Shown: positions 23,638 to 33,634 of the stretch, in pieces
How the letters are laid out: every line of letters starts with the position of its first letter
Numbering within the stretch: the stretch's first letter is position 1
Source of the DNA: a virus
Length of the DNA: 60,089 nt
Direction: 5' to 3' (one strand)
Virus record (IMG/VR): IMGVR_UViG_3300047496_000093
Span: 1 to 60,089 of that record
Notes under the pieces: generated by a model
The model's input: only the letters and a program-made list of their open reading frames with translations
What the model was told of the DNA's origin: nothing
Databases searched by the model: none
Program-made: the position numbers and the translations under genes

Positions 23638-24159
23638 ATGCAACTTTACTCATCGCCTCCGCAACGTAATGCCGCCCCAGTCGTGATCCCGCAGGATGTT
23701 CCTGTGTATCGCATTGCGGGTGGTGGATTTTATTGCGACGATGAGCTCCACCCCGCCGGTACTATCATGGCCTATGATGATGAGCCGAATCAGGATATGG
23801 AGCCGCTTAATAAGTTGGCGGTAGATGGTATGCGTAAATTCCTGACTAAGTTGGACGATCTAGGGCGCAAGAAATCCGAAAAAGACAATACGGCTTTCAT
23901 TAGCGCCCTAGATGCGTTCGACGCGATGTACAACCAGAATAATACCGGAAGCAAACGTGCACGGGCATTGAATGGTAAAGAGGAAACGCAAATCCTCGGC
24001 AGCCGTAAGAAGTCGGAACCGAAAGCCAAGAGGCTTGAAGTTTCCGCTCCTGCTGAGTTCGAGATTGTCGATAAGACAAACGAAAGTGGCCGAGATAAAG
24101 CCAATGCCACGACAGACACGGGTCTGGGTGGAAAAACAAACAAGCTGTTCAATAGTTAG
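23638..24159 (+). CDS. Head-region protein of unknown function (173 aa)
   Basis: The N-terminal 60 residues (VPVYRIAGGGFYCDDELHPAGTIMAYDDEPN) form a small beta domain, recognisable from phage head clusters, followed by a helix (MRKFLTKLDDLG) and a disordered basic C-terminus. Probably a minor structural protein. Confidence 0.58.
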   Translation: MQLYSSPPQRNAAPVVIPQDVPVYRIAGGGFYCDDELHPAGTIMAYDDEPNQDMEPLNKLAVDGMRKFLTKLDDLGRKKSEKDNTAFISALDAFDAMYNQNNTGSKRARALNGKEETQILGSRKKSEPKAKRLEVSAPAEFEIVDKTNESGRDKANATTDTGLGGKTNKLFNS

Positions 24160-24170
24160 GGATAACGATT

Positions 24171-24401
24171 ATGGCTGAGAAGAAAAAGAAGTGGATTAAA
24201 AAGGCTCTCAATCCAGAGCATAAGGGATTGTTCAAAGAGAAAGCTGAGCATGCTGGCAAATCCACGAAGGAGTACGCTGAGGAAAAATCATCGGCTCCTG
24301 GTAAACTTGGTAAAGAAGCTCGTTTGGCCAAATCGTTGATGGGAATGCATAAAGGCGGTCATAATCTTCGTAAGAAGATGTATGGTCATAAATCAGATTA
24401 A
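24171..24401 (+). CDS. Small basic protein (76 aa)
   Basis: Very Lys-rich start (MAEKKKKWIKKALNPEHKGLF), then KAEHAGKSTKEYAEEKSSAPGKLGKEARLA, a motif seen in small phage proteins near capsid genes. Nucleic-acid binding is plausible from charge. Function unknown. Confidence 0.6.
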   Translation: MAEKKKKWIKKALNPEHKGLFKEKAEHAGKSTKEYAEEKSSAPGKLGKEARLAKSLMGMHKGGHNLRKKMYGHKSD

Positions 24402-24417
24402 ACAAAAGGATATTATC

Positions 24418-24858
24418 ATGGCCCCGAAAGAACCAATGCATAAAAAATTATATAAGGATAGCCCAGAGCTAGGTCGTGACAATGAATCCGGCAAGATGGC
24501 TGTAAAGAAAAAGTCAGAGCCTGCTGAGAAAGAATCCGAACGTACTAGCGACGGCACGGAAGGTTTCCCGATTCATGAAGAGCATGGGGCCGATCGTCGC
24601 GAGATGAAAGCGAAACACATGAATGAACATCACATGCTACATAACAAGCATGAGCGTGAGCATGTTCATCACAAGGGCGAAAAAGGTGAATTGCATAAAA
24701 AGCATCATGAAGAGATGAAAGCAATGCACGGTCGTCACGAGTCTGAACATAAGGCGATGTACGCTATGCATGAGAAAGCACACGGCATGGGGTCTGAAGG
24801 ATCCGGTGGCGGTAAAGAAAAAATCGAAAAAATCGAAAAAGTCGAAAAGGGAGAATAA
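24418..24858 (+). CDS. Histidine-rich charged protein (146 aa)
   Basis: The start at 24418 is set by AAAGGA. About 19 of 146 residues are His, mostly between 52 and 122 (KHMNEHHMLHNKHEREHVHH, HKKHHEE, repeated MH/EH), spaced along what would be a continuous charged helix. The C-terminal end repeats KIEK. Metal binding and a role in the virion are inferences from composition and position. Confidence 0.58.
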   Translation: MAPKEPMHKKLYKDSPELGRDNESGKMAVKKKSEPAEKESERTSDGTEGFPIHEEHGADRREMKAKHMNEHHMLHNKHEREHVHHKGEKGELHKKHHEEMKAMHGRHESEHKAMYAMHEKAHGMGSEGSGGGKEKIEKIEKVEKGE

Positions 24859-24860
24859 TC

Positions 24861-25553
24861 ATGGCTTTAACAGGTCTCGAAACACTACAAGTATTAGGTC
24901 AGAATCCGTCGGGCGTTCCTGCCGCGACTACTTTTCAGACCACCACCGGTGCAATCGCCTCTTTGGCAGCGTCTGGTTCAACAAGCACGGTTATCACAGC
25001 TATTTCCACCGTCGGGGCAGGTACTCTTACCGCAGCCTCAATTGTTGGCAAGATCATCAATCGTCTAGGGACTCAGATCGCTGCGTTCACTGATACGACC
25101 GATACGGCGACTGCCATATTAGCGCTACTTCCTTCCGCAGCGCAAGTTATTGGCGAATCCTTTATTGTTCGCTATGAGAATAATACAGTATTCCCGGCGA
25201 CGATCACCGGAGGCACCGGTGTTACAGTCTCTGGTCCGGCAACTCTCCCCGCGAATAGCTGGGCTGAATATTTGCTCACATTCACTGCTATCACCGTCCC
25301 GACCATCACTCTGATTGGCTTTGAACAGGGTTACTTCCCGCATGTTGGTACTTTTACTAACAACGGCACATCCACGGTAACTACGGCGGATACGAACGTG
25401 ACTGCTGGTTCTAGCATAACGATTACGTTAAAGACTGTTGGCGGTACAGTAGGCGCGATTCCACATCTTCTTACCATTACTCCTGGTACTGGATTTGCTA
25501 CCGTCGGTACGGCCTCTGATACGAGTGTGTACAACTATGAAATCCGTGGGTAA
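24861..25553 (+). CDS. Beta-rich structural protein (230 aa)
   Basis: Thr/Ser/Gly/Ala-rich with alternating strands; the middle ENNTVFPATITGGTGVTVSG and AEYLLTFTAITVPTITLIGF resemble decoration domains in other phage structural proteins. Located in the head cluster two genes before the tail-tube gene. Minor capsid or decoration role likely. Confidence 0.58.
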   Translation: MALTGLETLQVLGQNPSGVPAATTFQTTTGAIASLAASGSTSTVITAISTVGAGTLTAASIVGKIINRLGTQIAAFTDTTDTATAILALLPSAAQVIGESFIVRYENNTVFPATITGGTGVTVSGPATLPANSWAEYLLTFTAITVPTITLIGFEQGYFPHVGTFTNNGTSTVTTADTNVTAGSSITITLKTVGGTVGAIPHLLTITPGTGFATVGTASDTSVYNYEIRG

Positions 25554-25558
25554 TCACC

Positions 25559-25906
25559 ATGCATAAGCTTGAAAATATGGTCGATATGGCAAGGACTCCG
25601 AGGGAAACCGATGAGTCTCCTGCCGAGTCGATTGAAAGCTCAATGCCGGTCTATCCCTACGGTCTTGCTATTTCCTTCGGCGAAGACGAACTGGAAAAAC
25701 TCGGTGTCGACTATTCGGACTGGTCGGTCGGTGATCATTTCCATCTTCACGCCCTCGCAAAGATCACTTCGATCAGTGAGCGCGAGACTGAGGGTGGGAA
25801 TTGTTGTCGAGTCGAGCTTCAAATCGTTGCGTTAAGCGGCGAGAATGAGGAAGAAGAAAACGAAGAGTACGAAGAAAAAGAACCGGCGTTTCGTCCTTTG
25901 GGCTAA
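25559..25906 (+). CDS. Head-associated protein, capsid-staple-like (115 aa)
   Basis: The core YPYGLAISFGEDELEKLGVDYSD...VGDHFHLHALAKITSIS...VELQIVAL is a small beta fold widespread in phage head clusters, sometimes labelled capsid staple. The C-terminus is extremely acidic (EEEENEEYEEKEP). The label is from memory of the family; a minor capsid role is the safe reading. Confidence 0.55.
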   Translation: MHKLENMVDMARTPRETDESPAESIESSMPVYPYGLAISFGEDELEKLGVDYSDWSVGDHFHLHALAKITSISERETEGGNCCRVELQIVALSGENEEEENEEYEEKEPAFRPLG

Positions 25907-25943
25907 AGTCCATTGGGCGGAACACACCCAATAGGAGTTAGTC

Positions 25944-26729
25944 GTGGCAACTGGTGGTATTCTGAACATCTGGAACCGGTCCTTGTTAAGCATAGGTGCG
26001 CGTTCTACAGTCGGGAGTCTCAACGAGGCTAGTACCGAAGCAAATGCTTGCAATGTTTTTTTCACACCGGTTTTTGAGAGTCTCGCTCGCTCCGCTTATT
26101 GGAATTGCCTTCGTCAGCAAGCGGTGCTCACATTACTAGCCGCCGCGGCGGGCACCCCTGAGAACCAGAACGGCACTACTCTACCCATCCCTCCGCAACC
26201 TTGGTTGTATTCTTATCAAGTCCCTGCTGATTGTCTCCAGTCTCGATATATTGTTCCAACATTCCCTCCAACAGGCAACGGACCCGTTCCTATAAGCCCC
26301 GCAATGGTTGCTGCGCAAGGATGGATTGGCGGGCAAGGTCAGATACCGTTCAAGATTGCTTACGGAACCGACGCTCAGAATAATCCGCTTCAGATCATCT
26401 TGACAAACCAATCTCAAGCGCAGCTTGTCTATACTGTGAACCAACCCAACCCTCAGACATGGGATTCTTTGTTTCAGCAAGCTGCGGTCGCGTCGTTGGC
26501 GGCGTATCTCGTTCCTGCTTTGTCTTTAAATCTCCCGCTCATGGGTGCGCAGATTAAAAACGCTGAGGCAATGATCGCACAAGCAAGAATTCGCGATGGT
26601 GATGAAGGATCAACTTGCCAGGATCATATTCCTGATTGGATCACCGCACGAAACGGTGGAGCTTCTTATTATGGTCTTAGTGGAAGTGGGCAGTATGGTG
26701 GTTGGGGCAATATGGTCTGGCCGGGGTAA
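25944..26729 (+). CDS. Tail tubular protein A / head-tail adaptor (261 aa)
   Basis: It has a GTG start behind TAGGAG. The pattern ILNIWNRSLLSIGARSTVGSL at the start, FFTPVFESLARSAYWNCL and a central PWLYSYQVPADCLQSRY match podovirus gp11/gp4-type adaptors, which bind below the portal. It precedes the tail nozzle gene as in T7 and BPP-1. Confidence 0.75.
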   Translation: MATGGILNIWNRSLLSIGARSTVGSLNEASTEANACNVFFTPVFESLARSAYWNCLRQQAVLTLLAAAAGTPENQNGTTLPIPPQPWLYSYQVPADCLQSRYIVPTFPPTGNGPVPISPAMVAAQGWIGGQGQIPFKIAYGTDAQNNPLQIILTNQSQAQLVYTVNQPNPQTWDSLFQQAAVASLAAYLVPALSLNLPLMGAQIKNAEAMIAQARIRDGDEGSTCQDHIPDWITARNGGASYYGLSGSGQYGGWGNMVWPG

Positions 26730-26732
26730 GTC

Positions 26733-29700
26733 ATGACTATCCCGAACATTCAGAACTCTTTTGTCGCCGGTGAATTGGCGCCGTCTCTTTTCGGCAGAAC
26801 AGATTTAGCAAAGTATCGTCTTGGTTGTTCGACGCTACGTAACTGTTTTGTAAACTATCAAGGAGGAGCGTCGTCACGCGCAGGTCTCGCTTATATAGGT
26901 ACATGCAAGCAGCCGACATCAGCGGCTCCTCCGAGAGATATTCGCTTCCAGTTCAATATAAATCAGGGATATGCGCTGGAATTCGGCGATCAATATATGC
27001 GCATTAAGTTCGATGGCGCGTATGTGACAGAGTCTTCGAAGAACATAAGTGCCGTAACTCAGGCAAACCCTGGCGTGGTTACAGCGACTTCACATGGGTA
27101 TAGCAACGGGGACTACGTTTACATCTCCGGTGTCGGCGGGATGGTGGAACTAGACGGCTTGATATGGAAAATAGCCAATGTGACGACGAATACATTCACG
27201 TTAATCGATATGTTCGGAAACGCTGTTAATACCATATCTTACCCTGCGTATACGTCTGGTGGCACGGCCGCCAGAATTTATACAGTAGTATCGCCGTATG
27301 CAGCGGTAGATCTTCCTTATTTAAAATTCACTCAATCGGCCGATACCATGACGTTAACGTGCGTCAATACGAGCACACTTACAGAATATTTTCCTTACCA
27401 GCTACAGCGTTTGGGCAACACGAATTGGGTATTCACACAGGTATCTTTCGCATCGGTTATATCTCCTCCTAGGGTTGTCACTGCCACGGGAATTAATACT
27501 GTAACTACCAGATACACATTTTATAGTTACAGAGTGACGGCCGTGGATGTGAATGGCAATGAGAGTGTGGCTTCTATAAACGCGGATTGTCAAAACAATG
27601 ACATAGGGATAACTCAAGGCTCTAACATTATAACGTGGAGTGCTGTGACTGGGGCCGTCTACTATAAAATTTACGGTGCCACCCCCGTCAGTCTTTTGTC
27701 ATCTAATGATCCTGACCCAGGGTTTGTAGGCGTACCCTACGGTTTCATAGGAAGAGCGTTTGGTTTGCAATTCGTTGATACCAACATAATCCCCGATTTT
27801 GCGACACCACCGCCTACCCATAACAATCCTTTCGCACGGGGAACTATTACCAATGTAATTATTACCGCCGGTGGTAGCGGGTTGAGTCAGACTACAGTTC
27901 AATATTCTATCACCACCTCCACCGGGTCGGGTTTTTCTGGAACACCGATTGTTCAAAATGGAAACCTTGTCGGATTTATCATTGAAGACGGCGGCGCCAA
28001 TTATGCCAACGCTGACACCATAACAATCCTGACTGGAGGGGTTGCAGCAACAGGAACCTACACATTCACCGGCAATCCGACAGTCGGGCAGACCATCGTT
28101 CTAAATGGCGTTACGTGGACGTTCGAAACGACCATCTCAGGAGCATCGCAAACTAAAATACAGGCTTCTTTAGCTGCAACACTCGCTCAGTTGGCAAACG
28201 ATCTTGCATCATCGAATAATAATTCTCTCATAGTTGCGTCGTATTCTATCACAACCGGTACGGTATTGAATATTACCTACGACACATTGGGCACCGTGGG
28301 TAACGCATATACACTTGCGTCCGGCACATATGGCGGGGTAGTCAGCGGAGCCACTCTTAGCGGGGGCACTAACGGGACGACCAGTGGCGCCACAGCTACA
28401 TTAACCGTCGGAGCGCAGACAGGAACTTATCCAAGTGTGGTATCCTATTACCAGCAGCGCCTTGGATATGCAGACACTTTGAATCAACCTGATACTTATT
28501 TCTTCAGCCAGCCAGGGTTGTATAACAATATGGACGACAGCATTCCTATTACTGCGGGTGATGCTATCACTGGGACACCGTGGGGACAGCAAATAAACGG
28601 AATCCAATGGATGATCCAAATGCCAAACGGTCTCATCGTATTGACTGGAAACGGCGGATGGCTACTCAGCGGTGTGGGGGGCGGCGCATTTGACGCCACA
28701 AGCCAATTCGCTGTACAACAAGCTAACGTTGGTTCATCAGCTCTCGTTCCACCCATTCTCATCAACTCGGACATTTTATACGTTCAATCCAAAAACAGTA
28801 TCGTTCGAGACCTCACGTATAACTTTTTCACGAACATTTATGTGGGGGATGACAAAACGATTCTCGCCAACCATCTTTTTTTCGGACACACCATAATACA
28901 ATGGGCGTATTCGGAAGAACCTTATAAGGTTATCTGGGCTGTTCGCGACGATGGGATTTTACTATCGTTCACATGGTTAAAAGAGCAGGATATTTGGGGA
29001 TGGGCTAGGCATGATACCGATGGCTTGGTTGTTGGCGTATGTACGGTCACAGAACCTCCTGTCGATGCGGTGTATGTAATTGTGAAGCGCTATGTGCAGG
29101 GGAAATGGCTCTATTATTCCGAACGTATGGATAACCGGATATGGGCGACAGTAGAGGATTGCTTCTGTGTAGATTCGGGACTGTCATACCCGATGCCAAC
29201 ACCTAACGCCACGCTCACTCCGACCGCCGCTGCGGGTACAAATAACATATCTTCCGTATTGGTTATAAACGGCGGAAGTGGATATACAGCACCGACGGCA
29301 GTTGCCGTAGACTCAACTGGTGTGGGTACAGGGGCGACATTCTCAGTAACGTTGTCTGCTGGAGTAGTAACAGCGATCACACCATTGATGCAGGGGACGA
29401 AATACACAGCAGGCTTAACGTCCGTCGTCATAACGGATTCGACCGGCAGTGGTGCGGTCGCGCAGGCTGTAATAACGAATTACGTCACGTTTAATGCGTC
29501 GGCGAGTGTGTTCGGAAGTGGCAATGTAGGCAGTATATTGCGCGTAGGCGGCGGTATTGCAACAATCGTTAGTCAAACAGGAACCGCTTGTGTTGCGAAT
29601 ATCACTCAACCGATAACGGAGGTGGTAACGGATGATCCAAATAGCATGCCTATACCGGCGGTTTCTGGTAACTGGACAATGACGGCTCCCACCACCTCTG

Positions 29701-30209
29701 TGAGCGGACTCAACAATCTAAATGGACTTACCGTGTCCATATTGGCGGACGGGTCGGTGGTGCCAAATCAGGTCGTTACGAATAATTCAATAACTCTTCC
29801 GCATGCCGCATCAGCTATTACCGTAGGTGTACCATTCTTACCGCAAATTCAAAGTATGCCGCTCGACATGCAGAGTCACGAAACGATTCAAGGTAAGCGT
29901 AAAAATATCTACAACGCGACGATCATTGTAGCGAATACTCGTGGCATATCTGTTGGTTCTAACCAGCCAGATGCAAGTTTTCAACCAGATGGCGTGAACG
30001 TACCTTGGACGAATATGATTGAAGTGAAAGAGCGCAATGCGCTGAATGTGGCAGGTTCGGCGATACCGCTTTTCTCTGGGCAATATTTTATCAACATTCC
30101 TGCGAACTGGGCAACGCAAGGGCAATTGGCTATACAACAAAATTATCCGCTCCCCATGAATATTTTGGGTGTGGTTATCAATTCAGAAATCGGGGATACG
30201 ATAGGATAG
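26733..30209 (+). CDS. Tail nozzle protein (tubular B type) with inserted domains (1158 aa)
   Basis: N- and C-terminal parts follow the podovirus nozzle layout: NSFVAGELAPSLFGRTDLAKYRLGC at the start, then GLAYIG, RFQFNINQGYALEFG, later QQRLGYADT, GGWLLSG, and DGILLSFTWLKEQDIWGWARH. Between them is a loop-type insert VTATSHGYSNGDYVYISGVG (FCCH-like) and Gly/Thr-rich inserts around 370-540 and 790-900 with two related GGSGYT-type segments. It is larger than T7 gp12 (about 794 aa) because of these inserts, which probably decorate the nozzle. Confidence 0.8.
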   Translation: MTIPNIQNSFVAGELAPSLFGRTDLAKYRLGCSTLRNCFVNYQGGASSRAGLAYIGTCKQPTSAAPPRDIRFQFNINQGYALEFGDQYMRIKFDGAYVTESSKNISAVTQANPGVVTATSHGYSNGDYVYISGVGGMVELDGLIWKIANVTTNTFTLIDMFGNAVNTISYPAYTSGGTAARIYTVVSPYAAVDLPYLKFTQSADTMTLTCVNTSTLTEYFPYQLQRLGNTNWVFTQVSFASVISPPRVVTATGINTVTTRYTFYSYRVTAVDVNGNESVASINADCQNNDIGITQGSNIITWSAVTGAVYYKIYGATPVSLLSSNDPDPGFVGVPYGFIGRAFGLQFVDTNIIPDFATPPPTHNNPFARGTITNVIITAGGSGLSQTTVQYSITTSTGSGFSGTPIVQNGNLVGFIIEDGGANYANADTITILTGGVAATGTYTFTGNPTVGQTIVLNGVTWTFETTISGASQTKIQASLAATLAQLANDLASSNNNSLIVASYSITTGTVLNITYDTLGTVGNAYTLASGTYGGVVSGATLSGGTNGTTSGATATLTVGAQTGTYPSVVSYYQQRLGYADTLNQPDTYFFSQPGLYNNMDDSIPITAGDAITGTPWGQQINGIQWMIQMPNGLIVLTGNGGWLLSGVGGGAFDATSQFAVQQANVGSSALVPPILINSDILYVQSKNSIVRDLTYNFFTNIYVGDDKTILANHLFFGHTIIQWAYSEEPYKVIWAVRDDGILLSFTWLKEQDIWGWARHDTDGLVVGVCTVTEPPVDAVYVIVKRYVQGKWLYYSERMDNRIWATVEDCFCVDSGLSYPMPTPNATLTPTAAAGTNNISSVLVINGGSGYTAPTAVAVDSTGVGTGATFSVTLSAGVVTAITPLMQGTKYTAGLTSVVITDSTGSGAVAQAVITNYVTFNASASVFGSGNVGSILRVGGGIATIVSQTGTACVANITQPITEVVTDDPNSMPIPAVSGNWTMTAPTTSVSGLNNLNGLTVSILADGSVVPNQVVTNNSITLPHAASAITVGVPFLPQIQSMPLDMQSHETIQGKRKNIYNATIIVANTRGISVGSNQPDASFQPDGVNVPWTNMIEVKERNALNVAGSAIPLFSGQYFINIPANWATQGQLAIQQNYPLPMNILGVVINSEIGDTIG

Positions 30210-30211
30210 AT

Positions 30212-30715
30212 ATGTTAGAACCCATCTCAGAAACATACGCAAATCGTATTGATTCGTTACCCCCGACCGTGACGGTTTACCCTACTGTACCCGAGCATAT
30301 TCGGATGCTCGGTGAGAACCTACGGCAAGAGGATATCGAAATGGGTCAGAAACTCGGCATTCCGCAGCATCGTGCTTTGTGGCAAGCCTACCAGAGTTCG
30401 GTCCTGTGCAAGACAATATTTATCAATGGTGAAATTGCTGCGATATGGGGGTGCCATGGGAGTATTCTCAGCAAAGTTGGTAAGCCTTGGCTCATCATGA
30501 CCCCGGCAGTGGGTGATTATCCCTTGCGCGTCGCGTTTCGCTATAGGAGAGAACTTAAGGATATGCTAAAATGCTTTTCAATATTAGAGGATTGGGTTGA
30601 CGCGACGAATCAAAAAGCAATACGTTTAATGAGGCTTCTCGGATTCAGTCTTGATAAACCTGTTCCTATCGGAAAGAATGGCGTAATGTTCATCAAAGCA
30701 ACAATAACAGGTTAA
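30212..30715 (+). CDS. Internal virion protein, gp13/GNAT-like (167 aa)
   Basis: EHIRMLGENLRQEDIEMGQKL and the C-terminal LEDWVDATNQKAIRLMRLLGF give the GNAT-fold pattern of phage gp13 proteins (DUF2833-like), which are virion-associated rather than proven acetyltransferases. The position between nozzle and ejection genes matches T7. Confidence 0.7.
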   Translation: MLEPISETYANRIDSLPPTVTVYPTVPEHIRMLGENLRQEDIEMGQKLGIPQHRALWQAYQSSVLCKTIFINGEIAAIWGCHGSILSKVGKPWLIMTPAVGDYPLRVAFRYRRELKDMLKCFSILEDWVDATNQKAIRLMRLLGFSLDKPVPIGKNGVMFIKATITG

Positions 30716-30717
30716 CT

Positions 30718-31317
30718 ATGGACCCCGCAACATTAGGTGCTAGTTCTATGGCCGCAAGCGCGGCAGGTAGTCTTCAAAAGGGATTCGCAAGTTCTTCCGC
30801 CGATAATTACAATGCAAAAATTGCATCGACCAATGCAGCCATAGCAATGCAAGATGCTCAGTTCGCTGGTGCTGAAGGTAACATTCAGGTTGGTAACGAG
30901 GAGATTAAGAACAAAGCCACGATGGGTACTATCAAGGCAAATCAAGCGGCGAGTGGAATTGATGTGAACAGCGGCAGTGCGGCGAAAGTTCAAGAGAGTC
31001 AGGCAGAAATTGGTCAGCTTAACGCGATGACAATCCGTTCTGAAGCTGCTCGTAAGGCGTATGGTTTTGAGACCCAGGCCGCGCAGTTCAAAGGTCAAGA
31101 ATCTCTGGATAAATCCGCAGCTAAGAACGACATTCTTGCTGGTGTTACGAACACAACGAGCGGACTTTTATCGCAGGGTTCTAAATTGAATACAGAAGGT
31201 GCGTTCGATGCTTGGAAGGCCAAGACAAATAGTGACGCTCTTAATTCAAGCGCGCTTAACGATGTTGGACCTTTTGATAGTTCATTGCCTTGGCGCAATC
31301 AACCGACGGGGGGTTAA
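30718..31317 (+). CDS. Internal virion protein B-like (199 aa)
   Basis: Ala/Ser/Gln-rich helical protein beginning with AGSLQKGFASSSADNYNAKI and containing DVNSGSAAKVQESQAEIGQL, a pattern shared with gp14-type ejection proteins that form the first part of the trans-envelope channel. The gene order gp13-gp14-gp15/16 supports it. Confidence 0.72.
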   Translation: MDPATLGASSMAASAAGSLQKGFASSSADNYNAKIASTNAAIAMQDAQFAGAEGNIQVGNEEIKNKATMGTIKANQAASGIDVNSGSAAKVQESQAEIGQLNAMTIRSEAARKAYGFETQAAQFKGQESLDKSAAKNDILAGVTNTTSGLLSQGSKLNTEGAFDAWKAKTNSDALNSSALNDVGPFDSSLPWRNQPTGG

Positions 31318-31320
31318 TCC

Positions 31321-33633
31321 ATGGCTGTTACCCACGGAGATGTGCAATATAACCCTGTCCCGATCAATCCGAGCACGGATGGCAGTGGCGCGTCACCTAT
31401 GGGGATCCATGCCAATCCCGATGAGTTCGGCGCGCAGGTAGGTGAAGCTACCCAGAAGGCAGGTGCCGAGGGTGTTGATATTGCGCTGAAGCAGCAAGGT
31501 CTTCTTAATGAGACTTTGATGACCAATGCTGATGCAAATTTTGCCAAGGATGTCGGCGCAATAAAAGCGGATTACATGACCAAGACTGGTCTTGCCGCCC
31601 ACGCAGCTTATCCCGCATATCAACAGGCAATTCAAGATGCCTATGTGAAGAATGGAAGTGGTTTAAATCAAGAGGCTTTGCACGGTTATCAGACTCTTGG
31701 TGCTAGGACCATGATAAATCATATAGCAGAGGGCGCAGGATATGCGGCATCACAATTAAAAGAGGGTGCCATTGATTCTGCAACTAATGCTAAAAATGTT
31801 TACATGCAGCAAATCCTTGATCCATCTGTAGCGGCGAGCGATAGTGCATTTCATTACAATCTTGGAACGATAAAGCATTTAACGACCGCTCAAATGGATT
31901 CCGATTCGCCGGGGCTAAAAACAGATCCGGATACAGGCGTTGTGAGTTTCGACGAATCCACTCCCGCCGGTCAAAAAGCGAAGGCTGATTTTCAACAAAA
32001 TTTAGATACCTCAATAGGGAGCGCTTATATTAATAGGTATGACACGCTATCAAAATCAGACCCCTTGGGGGCATTCGCTAAATACCAACAAGAGCGAAAC
32101 GATATACCGAAAGCTGCGCAAGCGGCTTTGGATATTTCATTCGTGCCGAAAGTATTTAATGCCCATGCTCAGGGAATAACCGCGAATGCGATTTCTACCG
32201 CCGAACAGGAACATGCTAAGATATTTTACAATCCTCAGCCTGAAAGGTCTCCGCTTGATGTTATTCGTGATAACGAGGGATACACGGGGAAAATTGGTCG
32301 AGATAGTAATGGTGCCAATGTTATCAACGGCATAAACGAAAAGGCATTTCCGACTGAATATGCGGAAGCAAAGAATTTACTAGACACAAAGGGAAAGGCG
32401 GCAGCGGATGCTTATGCCGATAATTTTTACCAAAAAAACATTATTGACAAATATGACATAAATTCCTTGCCGCAGAAGACGCAGGCAATTGTAGCTGATG
32501 GGCTTGTTAATCATGGCACTGGTACTTTTGGTCAATCCTTAGTAGACGCTGCAAAAAACGGAGCATCACCACAGCAACTTATTGATATGCGTCGCACTGA
32601 ATATCAGCGCCTTGCTGATTCCGATACTGATGGAAGTAAGGGGTATGCGTCTAGCTTAAGGGGATGGGATGCTAGATTAGATAAGTTCCAAACGGCAGCC
32701 GTTGGAAATTCATCAAAATCTTACGCCACAAATCCTGATGGCTCTCCCTTAACTCAGGCCGATTATTATCGGACTCATTCTCAGGATGTGTATGCGAAAG
32801 GTGATGCGTATGCTGAAAGTGTGATGCCTGGTGATTTAGCAATGAAGAGAGCCGTTCGGCTATCGCTTGACAATTATATGAATAAAGCCATCACCAACCA
32901 ATCTGCGCAATATATGATGGATAATAAAAATGTCATGCGCGCTATCAATGGCGAGTTGACTAAAGGCCAATCGCCAGAGACAGAAGAAGAGATGCGAATG
33001 ATACCTGGTATGTCTGGGCTTTTGGATAAAGTGGCGATTCAAGATCCTAAGTTTGCCGAGGGTATTCCTACGATGATTGCAAAGAATGCGCGAAGGAATG
33101 ATGTGACAAATAGCTCGAATGCGTTTGAAACAATTACAAGGACATTGCAGCCGCAGGATGATATGCACCCGAACCACATTAAAAATCAAAATCAGCTGGA
33201 TTCTTTGCTTGGGAAAACGGATAGCACTGGCATCAATATGAAAGATTATAATGATGCCAAGCCAGCTACGGAGTTAGATCCTATTATAAAAGAGCCGATT
33301 TTACAACACATGCAACAAATTGCAAATGCTAACGGCAATATCGATGGTAAGGGACAGCAACGCGCTGTCCAATGGTATAATCAAGTTATGAAATCGTATA
33401 AACAGAAACCTGCGGATATGGATGATGCTACATTTGCCTCTCATATTGGCGAGCCAGAGGGGCCATTATTCGCACCTCCATCACCATCGCGCATGACGCA
33501 GATTTCAAATTGGGCGAAGGAAGTAACGGGATTGGGCCATGTACTTGTAACAAACCCCGATGGTCAGCGGGGTTATATGCCAGCGGCTAATGTAGAAAAA
33601 GCACTGGCTGCTGGCTATAAGAAGGTAGAGTAA
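31321..33633 (+). CDS. Internal virion protein with muramidase-like domain (770 aa)
   Basis: A long helical ejection protein. Around 305-400, VIRDNEGYTGKIGRDSNGANVINGI resembles the catalytic start of GH108/TtsA-like muramidases (Glu followed by D-x-x-G and a G-x-x-N/Q-G-I strand), followed by a helix-rich lobe (NHGTGTFGQSLVDAA). Such a domain would open peptidoglycan for DNA entry. The rest looks like structural helices. Enzyme activity is inferred. Confidence 0.7.
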   Translation: MAVTHGDVQYNPVPINPSTDGSGASPMGIHANPDEFGAQVGEATQKAGAEGVDIALKQQGLLNETLMTNADANFAKDVGAIKADYMTKTGLAAHAAYPAYQQAIQDAYVKNGSGLNQEALHGYQTLGARTMINHIAEGAGYAASQLKEGAIDSATNAKNVYMQQILDPSVAASDSAFHYNLGTIKHLTTAQMDSDSPGLKTDPDTGVVSFDESTPAGQKAKADFQQNLDTSIGSAYINRYDTLSKSDPLGAFAKYQQERNDIPKAAQAALDISFVPKVFNAHAQGITANAISTAEQEHAKIFYNPQPERSPLDVIRDNEGYTGKIGRDSNGANVINGINEKAFPTEYAEAKNLLDTKGKAAADAYADNFYQKNIIDKYDINSLPQKTQAIVADGLVNHGTGTFGQSLVDAAKNGASPQQLIDMRRTEYQRLADSDTDGSKGYASSLRGWDARLDKFQTAAVGNSSKSYATNPDGSPLTQADYYRTHSQDVYAKGDAYAESVMPGDLAMKRAVRLSLDNYMNKAITNQSAQYMMDNKNVMRAINGELTKGQSPETEEEMRMIPGMSGLLDKVAIQDPKFAEGIPTMIAKNARRNDVTNSSNAFETITRTLQPQDDMHPNHIKNQNQLDSLLGKTDSTGINMKDYNDAKPATELDPIIKEPILQHMQQIANANGNIDGKGQQRAVQWYNQVMKSYKQKPADMDDATFASHIGEPEGPLFAPPSPSRMTQISNWAKEVTGLGHVLVTNPDGQRGYMPAANVEKALAAGYKKVE

Positions 33634-33634
33634 T

